DNA from: Pseudomonadales bacterium
GTDB lineage: Bacteria > Pseudomonadota > Gammaproteobacteria > Pseudomonadales > Pseudohongiellaceae
Direction of reading: 5' to 3'
NCBI GenBank assembly: GCA_012103535.1
Contig: WLWQ01000001.1
Location: 806,001-870,000, forward strand
Length of the DNA stretch: 64,000 bases
Below the pieces are notes generated by a model. That model was given only the letters and a program-made list of their open reading frames with translations. It was not told the DNA's origin and did not search any database. Position numbers and translations under genes: made by a program. Shown here piece by piece: positions 1-11,227 of the stretch; positions within the stretch are counted from its first letter, which is position 1; the number at the start of each line of letters is the position of its first letter.

Positions 1-224
1 GTAGCCCAACCAATGGACAAACCGGTAACTAAGCCGATTCCTTGTGCGAATACCGTCCACGGACTAACACCCGCTCCCGCCGCGATCAATAATGCTTCAC
101 CTATTCCAAAAATCATCAAACCGAAACAAAGAATGCCAAAGGTAGTAAGTTTTGGTTTGAAATTCAGCGGATGGTGCGAACTCCAGGACACTGTGGGAAC
201 TGCTTTTACGGATAAAATTTTCAT
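1..224 (-). CDS. YczE/YitT-like membrane protein, N-terminal part (runs off the window)
   Basis: The gene reads leftward off the window edge, so only about 74 N-terminal residues are seen. After a polar start (MKILSVKAVPTV) there is a hydrophobic helix, FGILCFGLMIFGIGEALLI, followed by AAGAGVSPWTVFAQGI and another hydrophobic stretch. The glycine-rich helix followed by GxSPWxVxxQG is characteristic of the YczE/YyaS/YitT family of multi-pass inner-membrane proteins of unknown transport role. The ATG at 222-224 (complement) is the first start in frame. The plus-strand open frame over the same bases has no family signal and is a shadow. The family call rests on one motif. Confidence 0.6.
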   Translation of the reverse strand, partial: MKILSVKAVPTVSWSSHHPLNFKPKLTTFGILCFGLMIFGIGEALLIAAGAGVSPWTVFAQGIGLVTGLSIGWA

Positions 225-315
225 AGAAAGTATTAGCGATGATTGCGCCTTAAATTGCAGGCAGCACCGTCAAGAGTTGTAATCAGAAAAATTCATTAAC
301 AACGGAATACAATAT

Positions 316-804
316 TTATTCTGAAATACTCTCGAAGCGATTTTCCTTCAAGTTTTTCGTCACCTTGTCAGCATCGAATACCTGACCATTCATGACTATA
401 TAAACACCTGCTTGCAGAGTTTGCACAGCACCGATAGAACAACCAATATTAAACACAGCATCATTATGTACAAAGGCAGCCGGCTGCAATGAGCCGGTTA
501 GTACAATAGTTTTATCTTCGATGCCCTGAAGCTTGCTGGCAGTTTCAACCATACCGTCGGTGCCATGGGTGATCAGTATGTGTTTTGTCGTTGACGCTTT
601 TACTCGCTCGACGATGATATCTCGATGTTCATCTGTCATATCGAGACTATCGACACGCATGAGAGCATCGACTTGAAATTCGAATCCAACATCCATGGCT
701 TCGAGTAACTTTCCAACCACTGGATCTCCTACTTCGAATTCGCTTTTTTTATCGAAGTAGATTTTGTCTATGGTTCCACCAGTGGTGAGCACATCAAGAA
801 ACAT
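316..804 (-). CDS. Short asparaginase-domain protein (N-terminal lobe only)
   Basis: The 162-residue protein corresponds to the N-terminal Rossmann lobe of type I/II L-asparaginases, which are normally about 330 residues. TTGGTID (residues 7-13) contains the first catalytic Thr, and HGTDG (80-84) contains the second Thr-Asp pair. LTGSLQPA near residue 102 also matches the family. The C-terminal lobe that completes the dimeric active site is absent. The reading frame ends cleanly, so this looks like a stand-alone short family rather than a truncation. Amide hydrolysis is inferred from the family and activity without the second lobe is uncertain. It lies downstream of guaA and the VOC gene on the same strand, with a 26 bp gap. 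Confidence 0.7.
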   Translation of the reverse strand: MFLDVLTTGGTIDKIYFDKKSEFEVGDPVVGKLLEAMDVGFEFQVDALMRVDSLDMTDEHRDIIVERVKASTTKHILITHGTDGMVETASKLQGIEDKTIVLTGSLQPAAFVHNDAVFNIGCSIGAVQTLQAGVYIVMNGQVFDADKVTKNLKENRFESISE

Positions 805-830
805 CGATTTGTTTACACCTTAGTATCTAC

Positions 831-1187
831 TCAAGCGTAGAAGCAGAGTTTGTTTCCATCGAGATCGCGCACATAGGCTGACTGATGCTCACTACGAATA
901 CGAGGCTCGCCCTCGTCAGTGGCCCCTAATGAGAGGGCGAGGTCGTAAAGCCTGTTTACTTCGGCATCACCAGGAACTTGAATGCCGAACATGGAGCCAT
1001 TGCCAACAGTAGCTTCATTGCCATCGAAAGGCTCAGCGAGTGCAAACATAAAGCCATCGTTAACCCACATTGTCATGCGATCTTCGCTGTAAATTTTTTC
1101 GAACGGAGAATCAGAAAGCAATTGATCATAAAATAATTCCGCTGCCTTTCTGTCATTTGTACCGATGGTTACGTAATTAATCTTCAT
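831..1187 (-). CDS. VOC (glyoxalase/bleomycin-resistance-like) protein
   Basis: About 118 residues with the paired beta-alpha-beta-beta-beta fold pattern of the vicinal-oxygen-chelate superfamily: MKINYVTIGTNDRKAAELFY at the start and YVRDLDGNKLCFYA at the end. The closing D-x-D-GN-x-hydrophobic motif is typical. The start is placed at 1187 because AAAGGG lies about seven bases upstream; an earlier in-frame ATG at 1208 would overlap the end of guaA and lacks such a site. Members act as lyases, dioxygenases or resistance proteins, and no substrate can be assigned. It probably shares the guaBA transcript. Confidence 0.75.
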   Translation of the reverse strand: MKINYVTIGTNDRKAAELFYDQLLSDSPFEKIYSEDRMTMWVNDGFMFALAEPFDGNEATVGNGSMFGIQVPGDAEVNRLYDLALSLGATDEGEPRIRSEHQSAYVRDLDGNKLCFYA

Positions 1188-1198
1188 TTCGGCACCCT

Positions 1199-2779
1199 TT
1201 ACTCCCACTCAATGGTTGCTGGCGGCTTGCTCGAGATGTCATAACTTACCCGAGAGACTTCTGCAATTTCATTCATTATGCGATTAGAAATTGTTTCCAG
1301 TAGCTCCGGATCCAGTCTCGCCCAGCGTGCCGTCATAAAATCGATGGTTTCAACCGCGCGCAAAGTAACAACATAAGAATAGCGTCGCGCATCCCCAACT
1401 ACTCCGACTGATTTAACTGGTAAAAATACGGCAAAGGCTTGACTGACTTTGTGATAGCAGTCTGCGTTGTGCAGTTCTTCAATAAATATGGCGTCCGCCT
1501 GCCGTAATATATCGCAATACTCTTTCTTAACTTCACCGAGTACTCGCACGCCCAATCCAGGACCAGGGAAAGGATGGCGATAGACCATCTCATAAGGCAA
1601 ACCCAATTCAAGCCCAATCTTTCTTACTTCATCTTTAAAGAGCTCTCTTAATGGCTCTACCAGATCCAGTTTCATGTCATCAGGCAATCCACCAACATTA
1701 TGATGAGATTTGATCACATGGGCCTTACCGGTTTTAGAACCGGCGGATTCGATGACATCAGGATAAATTGTTCCCTGAGCAAGCCACTTTACATCTCCCA
1801 GCTTTGTCGCTTCTTCGTCAAACACTTCGATAAACGTATTTCCAATAGCTTTCCGCTTATCTTCTGGATCTGCAACCCCGGCCAACTTGCTGAGAAAACG
1901 CTCTTCGGCATCGGCTCGAATAACTTTTATTCCCATGTTTTTGGCGAAGGTAGCCATGACCTGATCACCTTCGTTAAGTCGAAGCAATCCGTTATCAACA
2001 AAGACACAGGTAAGCTGATCTCCAATAGCTTTGTGCAGTAGCGCTGCGACTACAGAAGAATCTACTCCACCAGATAAACCTAACAACACATTATCTGTGC
2101 CGACATTTTTACGTACTGTGTTTATCGCATCTTCGATAATACTTGCCGATGTCCACAAGGATTCGCAGCCACAAATATCATGTACGAAGCGCTCGAGTAT
2201 TCTTTGTCCTTGCAAAGTATGAGTGACTTCCGGATGGAACTGTATGCCATAAAAGTTTCGTGCGTCGTCACACATGGCCGCGATGGGCGCACTCTCGGTG
2301 CTGGCAATTCGCCGAAAACTATCCGGCACTTCCGTGACTTTGTCACCATGGCTCATCCAGACATCTAACTGGGCACTGCCATCATCGGTAAAGCGATCTT
2401 CAATACCATCTAATAATCTGTTCTTTGCCGTTGCATTTACTTGAGCGAAGCCAAATTCCGACCTGGCCGAAGCTTCAACTTTGCCGCCAAATTCTTCTGC
2501 CATGGTTTGCATGCCATAACAAATGCCCAGTATTGGAACACCATAGTCGTACACAAGTTTGCTGGCTCGAGGAGAAACTTCTGTATTCGCCGATTCTGGT
2601 CCACCAGAAAAAATAATTCCCTGTGGATCGAATTCATTCAGATGTTCTGTTTCAACCTCGTAATCCCAAATCTCACAATAAACGCCTGCCTCGCGAACTC
2701 GTCGCGCAATTAACTGAGTGTATTGGGAGCCAAAATCCAGAATTAAGATTTTCTGGGAATGAATGTTTGCTGCTGTCAT
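1199..2779 (-). CDS. guaA: GMP synthase (glutamine-hydrolysing)
   Basis: Converts XMP to GMP with ATP and glutamine-derived ammonia, the last step of guanylate synthesis. At 526 residues it matches the usual length. The N-terminal class I glutamine amidotransferase domain shows [18 protein letters not shown] and the nucleophile Cys87 in GICYGMQ, with QFHPEVTHT supplying the catalytic His-Glu. The ATP-pyrophosphatase domain follows with the P-loop LSGGVDSSV, then the dimerisation domain ends in KPPATIEWE, the conserved C-terminus. It lies 63 bp downstream of guaB on the same strand, the normal guaBA order. Confidence 0.98.
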   Translation of the reverse strand: MTAANIHSQKILILDFGSQYTQLIARRVREAGVYCEIWDYEVETEHLNEFDPQGIIFSGGPESANTEVSPRASKLVYDYGVPILGICYGMQTMAEEFGGKVEASARSEFGFAQVNATAKNRLLDGIEDRFTDDGSAQLDVWMSHGDKVTEVPDSFRRIASTESAPIAAMCDDARNFYGIQFHPEVTHTLQGQRILERFVHDICGCESLWTSASIIEDAINTVRKNVGTDNVLLGLSGGVDSSVVAALLHKAIGDQLTCVFVDNGLLRLNEGDQVMATFAKNMGIKVIRADAEERFLSKLAGVADPEDKRKAIGNTFIEVFDEEATKLGDVKWLAQGTIYPDVIESAGSKTGKAHVIKSHHNVGGLPDDMKLDLVEPLRELFKDEVRKIGLELGLPYEMVYRHPFPGPGLGVRVLGEVKKEYCDILRQADAIFIEELHNADCYHKVSQAFAVFLPVKSVGVVGDARRYSYVVTLRAVETIDFMTARWARLDPELLETISNRIMNEIAEVSRVSYDISSKPPATIEWE

Positions 2780-2842
2780 TTAATTTAAAAACGAATGTTA
2801 GGATTGATTAAAAACTTTTTACTCTTCGAAAGGAAAATCGTA

Positions 2843-4312
2843 CTAGGAGACCCGATAATTCGGAGCCTCCTTAGTAATTGAGACGTCATGGACGTGAGAT
2901 TCAGACATACCGGACTCCGTAATCTTCACAAATTGCGTTTTAGTTCGCATGTCCGTTATATCCTTACAACCTGTGTAACCCATAGAAGAACGGAGTCCGC
3001 CCATAAGTTGATGCACGATGGCAGACATAGGACCCTTGTAAGGCACCCTGCCTTCAATACCTTCCGGCACCAATTTCTGTGTCCCGGATTCGATATCCTG
3101 AAAATAGCGATCGCTGGAACCCTGAGAGTGGGACATGGCACCTAATGATCCCATGCCGCGATAAGCCTTATAACTTCTTCCTTGGTAGAGCTCTACTTCA
3201 CCTGGTGCTTCTTCCGATCCAGCTAACAAGCTGCCCACCATTACTACATGGGCTCCGGCAGCAATTACTTTGGCAATATCACCGGAGTAGCGAATTCCCC
3301 CATCTGAAATTACGCAGACATCGGTACCTTTAATGGCATCTACTACATTGGCGACCGCAGTTATCTGCGGCACGCCTACGCCAGTTACAATTCGCGTTGT
3401 GCAAATTGAACCCGGTCCGATTCCTACTTTGACGGCGTCGGCACCTGCTTTCACTAAATCTTTTGCCGCATCCGCAGTCGCGATGTTGCCGCCGACAACA
3501 GAGATTGAGGGATGCTTCGTTTTTATCGCCTTAACCTGGTCGATAACACCTTGTGAATGACCGTGAGCTGTATCTACCACTACCACGTCAACACCGGCTT
3601 CGATGATAGCATCGACTCTGTCGGCAGTATCGGCACCGGTTCCCACGGCTGCGGCAGAGCGTAATCGACCAAGCTCGTCTTTTGCCGCATTCGGAAAGTC
3701 TTCCGATTTTCGAATGTCTTTCAGGGTGATAAGCCCTTTTAATGCGAAGCCGCCATTAACAACCAGAATCTTTTCGATACGATGGCGATGAAGCAATTCT
3801 TTCACTTCGTCCAATTCGAAATCTTCACCAACCGTTACCAACTTATCTTTCGGCGTCATGATGGTGTCGACAGTCGCATCCAGATTTTCTTCGAAGCGCA
3901 CATCACGACTCGTGACGATGCCAGCCAGACCAGTGCTATCCAGCACCGGCATACCTGAGATGTCATTTTCATTCATTAGTGCAACCAGATCTCGAATGGT
4001 TGCGGTGACAGGAATGGTGAATGGATCTCGAACCACTCCACTTTCATATTTTTTTACGAGGCGAACTTCGCGAGCCTGTTTCTCTACGCTCATGCTCTTG
4101 TGAATAACTCCCAGGCCGCCTTCCTGCGCCATGGCAATTGCCAAGCGCGATTCGGTTACGGTATCCATGGCGGAAGAAACCAATGGAATATTCAACGCGA
4201 TTGATTGCGTTAACTTGGATTCTAGGCTGACGGATTTAGGAAGAAGGGTGGAGTGAGCAGGCAGAAGCAGAACATCATCGAACGTTAGAGCCTCTTCAGC
4301 AATACGTAACAT
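2843..4312 (-). CDS. guaB: IMP dehydrogenase
   Basis: Oxidises IMP to XMP with NAD+, the committed step to guanine nucleotides. The 489-residue length and domain order are standard: an (alpha/beta)8 barrel beginning [11 protein letters not shown], a CBS-domain pair inserted at roughly residues 95-205, and the catalytic loop GPGSICTTR carrying the active-site Cys. The flap region contains [19 protein letters not shown], and GVPQITA and [10 protein letters not shown] are also conserved. It is the first gene of a guaB-guaA transcript, with a plausible sigma-70 promoter at 4339-4367 just upstream. Confidence 0.98.
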   Translation of the reverse strand: MLRIAEEALTFDDVLLLPAHSTLLPKSVSLESKLTQSIALNIPLVSSAMDTVTESRLAIAMAQEGGLGVIHKSMSVEKQAREVRLVKKYESGVVRDPFTIPVTATIRDLVALMNENDISGMPVLDSTGLAGIVTSRDVRFEENLDATVDTIMTPKDKLVTVGEDFELDEVKELLHRHRIEKILVVNGGFALKGLITLKDIRKSEDFPNAAKDELGRLRSAAAVGTGADTADRVDAIIEAGVDVVVVDTAHGHSQGVIDQVKAIKTKHPSISVVGGNIATADAAKDLVKAGADAVKVGIGPGSICTTRIVTGVGVPQITAVANVVDAIKGTDVCVISDGGIRYSGDIAKVIAAGAHVVMVGSLLAGSEEAPGEVELYQGRSYKAYRGMGSLGAMSHSQGSSDRYFQDIESGTQKLVPEGIEGRVPYKGPMSAIVHQLMGGLRSSMGYTGCKDITDMRTKTQFVKITESGMSESHVHDVSITKEAPNYRVS

Positions 4313-4338
4313 AAGATTACCACTATCCGCAAAACGGC

Positions 4339-4367
4339 ATTATACAGATGCACCTATTCCTTGTACA
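4339..4367 (-). promoter_or_regulatory. Putative sigma-70 promoter of guaBA
   Basis: Reading on the minus strand, a perfect TATAAT (-10; plus-strand 4339-4344) follows TGTACA (4362-4367, four of six matches to the -35 consensus) with a 17-base spacer. The -10 box lies 27 bases upstream of the guaB start codon. No PurR-type palindrome was found by eye. Confidence 0.5.
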
Positions 4368-4389
4368 GGATGTGTTCTTTGTAACTGAA

Positions 4390-5148
4390 CTATTCGGACA
4401 GTAATTCCGGATGGCGTTTGTAATAAGAGTATTGAGCTAAGGGAACGGAAGCGAATAATGATCCATAGATAAATCCTGAAACTGGGGCATAGACATCAGA
4501 AGTGAGAATAGCAATTAAAGCAGAAATTGCCGCCGTTACAATTACCGCGCACCATGCCAAAGTGTTATGTACACAATATTTTATTTCCTTTTTATTCATA
4601 ACCAGCTCTTCACGAAATCTGAGCGCGTTCTGATAAAAAGAAATTAGAATCGCCGACAATGCCATCAACCCAATTGCAACATAGATAAATAATTGTCCAA
4701 CATCATCTTCAGTTCCCCATCCGGGGGAATCAAATAATCCAGTGTCCATAAATTCGAATCCAAACCAGACGAGGGAAAAATACAGCACAGTAGTTTGCAT
4801 CATTAGTTTTATTGGATACACAAAAACAAGGACAAGCATTACCAACAGCAAACTCAAATACACTGTTATTCTGTCCTGCAAACCGAAGACGCGGGACCAA
4901 TTTGAATGAGATAACCAGATAGAACCAATAAGGAGAGCACTTAATAGAAAGGCCGGAATGTCTTTAGAGAGCTCTAATAATTCTTCCGGGCTTTGGGGAA
5001 TTTGATCTATGCTGATTACCAACATAGTAAAAGCAAAGGCAAAGGCAGCATCGACGAATGTCTCAATACGAGTCATGTTTTCGCCACGTAGAAACTTGCC
5101 TTTTTCTCTCCGACAAGAATCCATAAACTGCGGTGAAAGCTTTTCCAT
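4390..5148 (-). CDS. TMEM175-family (DUF1211) membrane protein, putative K+ channel
   Basis: 252 residues. The first helix reads RIETFVDAAFAFAFTMLVISI, which resembles the TMEM175 signature R-x3-FSDAVFAI that lines the bacterial potassium-channel pore, but the usual FSD is FVD here. Five or six hydrophobic helices follow, including FLLSALLIGSIWLSHSNW, where the SxW and H/N residues are also family-like. Potassium conductance is known for some family members and is inferred here. The start may instead be the internal ATG at 5076, which would place the signature helix nearly at the N-terminus as in homologues. Confidence 0.65.
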   Translation of the reverse strand: MEKLSPQFMDSCRREKGKFLRGENMTRIETFVDAAFAFAFTMLVISIDQIPQSPEELLELSKDIPAFLLSALLIGSIWLSHSNWSRVFGLQDRITVYLSLLLVMLVLVFVYPIKLMMQTTVLYFSLVWFGFEFMDTGLFDSPGWGTEDDVGQLFIYVAIGLMALSAILISFYQNALRFREELVMNKKEIKYCVHNTLAWCAVIVTAAISALIAILTSDVYAPVSGFIYGSLFASVPLAQYSYYKRHPELLSE

Positions 5149-5279
5149 AGTATTTCTTCACATGGGAGTTTGGTAATAGAATCTTAACTCCCTGATTATT
5201 GCAAGTGCCAGCACTGAAGGCCTTGCAACCTGGGGCATCTAACCCCAAACTAGGCATCCCTTGGTAGGGGGATTAGAGG

Positions 5280-6113
5280 ATGAGCGAAGTAGATCAGAGT
5301 GAGAAGACAATCAAAAAATTGAGCAAAGAGCCCACGGTCCATTTTTTCGCCTTGGCAGTAGCTATTTTTTTTGTTTACGGCATCTCCCAACTAAACAGTG
5401 AAAACCTTTTGGAAATCGATCAGCGAGAGATTGATGCCCGAATTTTCATGCAAGAGATGACCGCTGGACAAGCTCTTACAGACGAACAACGTCAGTTAGT
5501 CGCTTCCACCTATGTTGAAGAACAGATATTAGTACAGGAAGCGATCGCTCTGGGCCTGGACAACGATGCCCGCATTCATGACATGCTCGCGCAAAAAATG
5601 CGGCATGTGCTTAGCGGTGACGTGATTCAACCAAGCACGTCGGATTTGGAGTCCTACTATCAGACAAATCTGGATCGTTATCGAACCCTGCCTTTAGTTT
5701 CAGTGGATGAGCTTGTTCTAAATACGCGCGATGAGTTGCCCCAGGATGTTCTAGCGCTGCTAGACAATGGCTCAGAAGCAGAGACCATTCTTGCGGCTTC
5801 TCCTGGAAATAATGCCCCTCTACCTAACGTTAATCGAATTGATCTGGCAAACATATTCAGTCCGGAGTTTAGTGAATCAGTCTTTAGTTCTGAATCGAAT
5901 ACTTGGGTAGGACCATTCCCAAGCAATCGCGGTCAACACTGGCTAATGGTTGTTGAACGTCGCGAAGCAAGATTACCGCCCCTCGAAGAAATTACCGATC
6001 GTGTACGTCTCGATTGGATTGCTGATGAAGAAGAGATTCGATTGCAAGCAGAAGTCGACAAACTGTGGGATCAATACACAATCATTGTAAGCGATGCCGA
6101 AGAAGAACATTAA
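5280..6113 (+). CDS. Membrane-anchored parvulin-like peptidyl-prolyl isomerase
   Basis: 277 residues with one N-terminal membrane helix (about residues 20-38, FFALAVAIFFVYGISQL) and a periplasmic remainder. An acidic alpha-helical region with repeated EEQILVQEAIALGL-like segments resembles the SurA/PpiD N-domain. The later part (ending with WVGPFPSNRGQHWLMVVERREARLPPL) matches the C-terminal strand and helix of parvulin (PpiC-type) domains. It probably helps fold exported proteins, perhaps including the HupE-like protein encoded next, whose start codon overlaps its 3' end by 20 bp. Isomerase activity is inferred. Confidence 0.7.
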   Translation: MSEVDQSEKTIKKLSKEPTVHFFALAVAIFFVYGISQLNSENLLEIDQREIDARIFMQEMTAGQALTDEQRQLVASTYVEEQILVQEAIALGLDNDARIHDMLAQKMRHVLSGDVIQPSTSDLESYYQTNLDRYRTLPLVSVDELVLNTRDELPQDVLALLDNGSEAETILAASPGNNAPLPNVNRIDLANIFSPEFSESVFSSESNTWVGPFPSNRGQHWLMVVERREARLPPLEEITDRVRLDWIADEEEIRLQAEVDKLWDQYTIIVSDAEEEH

Positions 6114-7088
6114 ATTTTTGTTAGCAGCAATAATACTCTTATTGCTGCCGCTAACAGCTTATTCTCATGACATCGATGTCACTGGAGTTGCCCGGGTATT
6201 ACTTTACGAACAAAATGACAATCAATATGAATTGTCCATTGTAGATCAGCAGGTTCCACCGCTATTCAATATTGAAAGGGTCTTACCAGAACGCTGCGAA
6301 AGTTTAGATCCGAGCAGATTCAGTTACAGATTTCAGTGCCAACCAGCGCTAAACGTGGAAGACACGATATCTTTTCCCTGGAGTTTCGAAGGCGTCGTCG
6401 TCATTGCACAATGGAGTGATGGCAGTGATGTCTCGGCTTTCTTTCCCGGTGACGGCAGTTTCGTCGATGTGCAACTGTCGCAATTAAAAGCAGGTGCCGC
6501 GTCCATAGCCAGTCTTGCCGTTACTTACCTGATCCTCGGCGCCGAACACATCCTGTTTGGAATTGATCATCTACTGTTCGTCTTGGGATTACTGCTATTG
6601 CTTACCGGCTTCTGGAAATTAATTAAGACTATAACCGCCTTTACTATTGCCCATAGCATTACCCTTGCTTTCGCCGTACTTGGTATTTTCCCGGTTCCGA
6701 ATGCCCCTATAGAAGTGCTGATTGCGTTATCTATCGTATTTCTCGCCCGTGAGGTGATTATGGCGCAGCGAGGTGAATTCACCCTGGTGCATTCTAAACC
6801 ATGGATAGTAGCGTTCGTTTTCGGATTGTTTCACGGCTTCGGTTTTGCTGGCGCGCTCGGTGAACTAGGATTAAGTGACGCCGACATACCTCTCGCCCTA
6901 CTCTTCTTTAACTTAGGCGTTGAGGGGGGCCAGGTAGCTTTTATTTGTGCTTTATTGGCGACAAACGCATTGCTTACCAGACTCATGCATGACCTGATAC
7001 CCAGCATGCAGCGTGGTCTCGCCTATGGCTTGGGCGGCATTGCCATGTTCTGGTTTTTGGAGCGCCTACCAGCCCTGGTAATAGCTTA

Positions 7089-7089
<1 letters not shown>
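6094..7089 (+). CDS. HupE/UreJ-like membrane protein
   Basis: 331 residues. A signal peptide (IKFLLAAIILLLLPLTAYS) is followed by a periplasmic domain of about 130 residues, then six or seven helices starting with YLILGAEHILFGIDHLLFVL. The G-x-EHI-x-FGIDH motif and the later AHSITLA and FGLFHGFGFAGAL are signatures of the HupE/UreJ_2 family, some of which move nickel or cobalt. The conserved His residues in the helices are consistent with metal handling but do not prove it. The gene overlaps the isomerase gene upstream, and its stop shares one base with the next start (TAATG), implying translational coupling. Confidence 0.8.
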
Positions 7090-8685
<1,596 letters not shown>

Positions 8686-8694
8686 TATTGCGTG

Positions 8695-9120
8695 CTATTG
8701 GTATTGTTGATGACAGCTTTCGCATGGCGGATAAAGCGCGTTATTCCCAGCTTCCGATAAAGCTTCTTCATCTCTGGCATCTACTGCAGTGATTACTGCA
8801 CGGGCCGCTTCTATCATCTGACTGTTATAAGTAATCCAATCCGACTCCTGGGCCGCGTTTTGTTCCCCATCAGCCGCACCACCAAGTGCCAGCAAATTTC
8901 CTGCCCCTATTACCGCCAGTGCTGCATTCTGCACTTCAAGCCATTCCGTTTCTGATTGCAACTGGTAAGCGCCCCAAATAGTAGATGTTGTTGGAGTGAT
9001 GATTCCGTTCATGATTTCTTTTACCGTTAAAAGTGGCTGCGGGCCATCTTGCCCTTGGGTCAACACTGGCGCGGTAGTCCCCAGCAGTGCTAAGCCCATG
9101 AAAATACTAATATTTTTCAT
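8695..9120 (-). CDS. Periplasmic cytochrome c'-like (class II) protein
   Basis: 141 residues with a signal peptide (MKNISIFMGLALLGTTAPVLT) and a single haem-binding site CESCH six residues from the C-terminus. The all-helical middle with a C-terminal CxxCH is the arrangement of class II cytochromes c, including c'. It may act in electron transfer or NO binding. It faces the end of the monooxygenase gene with only 9 bp between them and is transcribed on its own. Confidence 0.8.
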   Translation of the reverse strand: MKNISIFMGLALLGTTAPVLTQGQDGPQPLLTVKEIMNGIITPTTSTIWGAYQLQSETEWLEVQNAALAVIGAGNLLALGGAADGEQNAAQESDWITYNSQMIEAARAVITAVDARDEEALSEAGNNALYPPCESCHQQYQ

Positions 9121-9384
9121 TTATAGTGCATCCTGTATTAACTTTCCTACCGAGATTTTGAAGAGTTTCCAGGTTCGGCCTATGACATGCATCAAAACAG
9201 AGACATCAAAGTTTTTGCAATGGCCCGTTTTTGGTGCCAGTACTAACTTAACCCATGGATTGATTTCATTAAACATTTAGCAGCAAATCTGCTTTAATCA
9301 CTGCTCGTTTTTACTCCTCTAAGAACCACAGAGATGGTTGCGCTGGGGTTACTCAACTAATCTGATCAACGCAGGCACAGTGAT
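9121..9384. other. 264 bp intergenic region between divergent genes
   Basis: The region separates the minus-strand cytochrome gene from the plus-strand hydrolase gene, so it should contain both promoters. A short stem AGCAG/CTGCT sits near 9280-9295. No convincing -35/-10 pair, RNA gene or operator was identified by eye. Confidence 0.4.
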
Positions 9385-10317
9385 ATGAAAAAACTCTCCG
9401 CAGTTAAGGCTCTGGTTTCTGGCTTACTAATACTGATTGCTTCTCATGCCCAGGCAGACCTATGGGACGAAGTGGAGCATGGCTACGCCGATAATGACGG
9501 CGTAAAAATCCATTATGCAACTGTTGGCGAAGGACCACTTGTTGTGATGATTCACGGCTTCCCCGATTTTTGGTACAGCTGGCGACATCAGATGGAAGGA
9601 TTAAAAGATGATTTCAAGGTTGTCGCGATTGATCAGCGAGGTTACAACCTGAGCGACAAACCTGAAGGCGAAGAAAACTATAACATGCGTTACCTGGTCT
9701 CTGATGTCGCGGCGGTAATTCAACATTTAGGGGAAGACAAAGCCACTATCGTTGGGCACGACTGGGGTGGAATTGTTTCCTGGCAATTTGCATTCGCTCT
9801 GCCACAAATGGTGGAGAATTTGGTCATTCTAAATCTCCCCCACCCGAATGGGCTTGCAAGAGAACTCGCCACCAATACTGAGCAACAGCAGAATAGTGGT
9901 TACGCCCGTACCTTTATTGAAGGCTCGCCTGCGGATCCAGATATTCTTTTTGGTGGCCCAATGACTGCAGAAACCTTGGCGTTTTGGGTAGCAGATCAGG
10001 ATGCTCGATCGAAATATGTTGATGCCTTCGCGCAAACCAGTTTCCCCGGCATGCTCGCCTACTATAAACAGAATTATCCAAGAACATCTACAGATTCGGC
10101 GGCGCCACCACCAGCCCCACAACTCAATGTACCTCTGCTTGTTTTCCACGGACTGCAAGACACTGCCTTGCATTCTGATGGACTAAATAATACCTGGGAC
10201 TGGAATGACATGGACACAACCATAGTTTCTGCACCTACTGCTAATCATTTTGTGCAGCAAGATGCAGCAGACTTAGTCACAACAACTTTGAAATGGTGGT
10301 TAACGGCAAGAAAATAG
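9385..10317 (+). CDS. Secreted alpha/beta hydrolase, epoxide hydrolase/haloalkane dehalogenase-like
   Basis: 310 residues with a signal peptide cleaved near SHAQA-D (residue 25). The oxyanion-hole motif HGFP is at 57-60. The nucleophile elbow GHDWGG (124-129) carries Asp126, as in epoxide hydrolases and dehalogenases rather than Ser-type esterases. The catalytic His is likely in ANHFVQQD near the C-terminus, and LVFHGLQDTAL provides the strand with the third acid. Export to the periplasm is unusual for epoxide hydrolases. The substrate is unknown; the monooxygenase nearby suggests breakdown of a lipid, terpene or aromatic. Confidence 0.85.
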   Translation: MKKLSAVKALVSGLLILIASHAQADLWDEVEHGYADNDGVKIHYATVGEGPLVVMIHGFPDFWYSWRHQMEGLKDDFKVVAIDQRGYNLSDKPEGEENYNMRYLVSDVAAVIQHLGEDKATIVGHDWGGIVSWQFAFALPQMVENLVILNLPHPNGLARELATNTEQQQNSGYARTFIEGSPADPDILFGGPMTAETLAFWVADQDARSKYVDAFAQTSFPGMLAYYKQNYPRTSTDSAAPPPAPQLNVPLLVFHGLQDTALHSDGLNNTWDWNDMDTTIVSAPTANHFVQQDAADLVTTTLKWWLTARK

Positions 10318-10410
10318 AAAACTCTTTGCCACACACCTTTGAAAAGAAAATTCAATAATAGGAAATAAAACTCAACACTAACTGATCGATTCCCTGATAT
10401 GAGGATTAGC

Positions 10411-11154
10411 ATGAAAAAATTCTTACTTGTAATACTTGGAATGTTTGTAAGCTCTCAAGTGTTAGCAGCCGACGCTGCAGCAACTAGCGTAAAGATAGAA
10501 CAAGCTTTGGGAGGTAGCATTCGCGCTGAAGCGGAGGTTGCCCGTGATGCCAATAGAAAACCAGCTGAGGTTTTGGAATTCTTTGGCCTCGAAGATAATA
10601 TGAAGGTATTAGAAATTTCGCCTGCTACTGGCTACTGGTCTAAATTTCTCGGCCCAACGCTTTGCAATAATGGTGGCGAACTGGTCTTCTCCGTTGGCGT
10701 CAGCGATGGATTTGAAGACGACGTAATGTCTCTCGACGGCCTGGGATGTACTTCTTCTGTCAACAGCGGAATTAGCTTACAGAATATCCCTGAATTCTCA
10801 TTCGATGACGCTGGATTCGACATGGTTCTGACGTTCTGGAACCTGCATAATCCTTCCGCAGAAGGCCGCAGAAACATGAATGAAGCTGTGTTTAACGCGC
10901 TGAAACCAGGCGGTGTTTACGGCACGGTTGATCATACTCGCCGACACATAGAACCCACTTCTCGCGCCGCGCAAAATGGCCGCAGACTTGATCCGGTATT
11001 GGTGATCAAGGAAATGATCGACGTTGGATTCGAATTCGTCGATTTCAGTGACATGCATTACCATCCTGAAGATGATTTATCTAAAGAGGTAGGCACTCCA
11101 GGCGTAAGAGGCAATACCGACCGCTGGGTGTTAAAGTTCCGAAAGCCTCAATAG
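10411..11154 (+). CDS. Exported methyltransferase-like protein
   Basis: About 247 residues with a signal peptide ending near VLAADA. The mature part resembles the predicted exported SAM-methyltransferases of the COG4798 type: VLEISPATGYWSKFLGP takes the place of the glycine-rich SAM loop, followed by FDMVLTFWNLHNP and LKPGGVYGTVDHT. The ATG at 10411 is preferred over that at 10399 because GAGG (10401-10404) lies six bases upstream. A periplasmic protein would have no obvious SAM supply, so the activity is uncertain. A strong terminator follows directly. Confidence 0.75.
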   Translation: MKKFLLVILGMFVSSQVLAADAAATSVKIEQALGGSIRAEAEVARDANRKPAEVLEFFGLEDNMKVLEISPATGYWSKFLGPTLCNNGGELVFSVGVSDGFEDDVMSLDGLGCTSSVNSGISLQNIPEFSFDDAGFDMVLTFWNLHNPSAEGRRNMNEAVFNALKPGGVYGTVDHTRRHIEPTSRAAQNGRRLDPVLVIKEMIDVGFEFVDFSDMHYHPEDDLSKEVGTPGVRGNTDRWVLKFRKPQ

Positions 11155-11170
11155 TAATGTAATTAAAATT

Positions 11171-11197
11171 AAGGGGAGACGCAGTCTCCCCTTTTTT
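11171..11197 (+). terminator. Rho-independent terminator
   Basis: A perfect 10-base stem AAGGGGAGAC / GTCTCCCCTT with a GCA loop, running into a T tract (11192-11197). It ends the transcript of the methyltransferase-like gene and separates it from the aminotransferase gene starting at 11228. Confidence 0.93.
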
Positions 11198-11227
11198 CTA
11201 TATTCGACCAGACTCTGCCTTACTACG

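Noticed and set aside
13..282. Plus-strand open frame at the left edge
   Set aside because: It overlaps the minus-strand YczE-like gene, which has a clear family motif; the plus frame has none.
1399..2811. Many open frames on both strands inside guaA
   Set aside because: They are shadows of guaA, with no motifs or ribosome sites.
5168..5250. GGGAGTT/AACTCCC and TGGGG/CCCCA stems upstream of the isomerase gene
   Set aside because: Long loop or short stem; expected by chance in this many bases.
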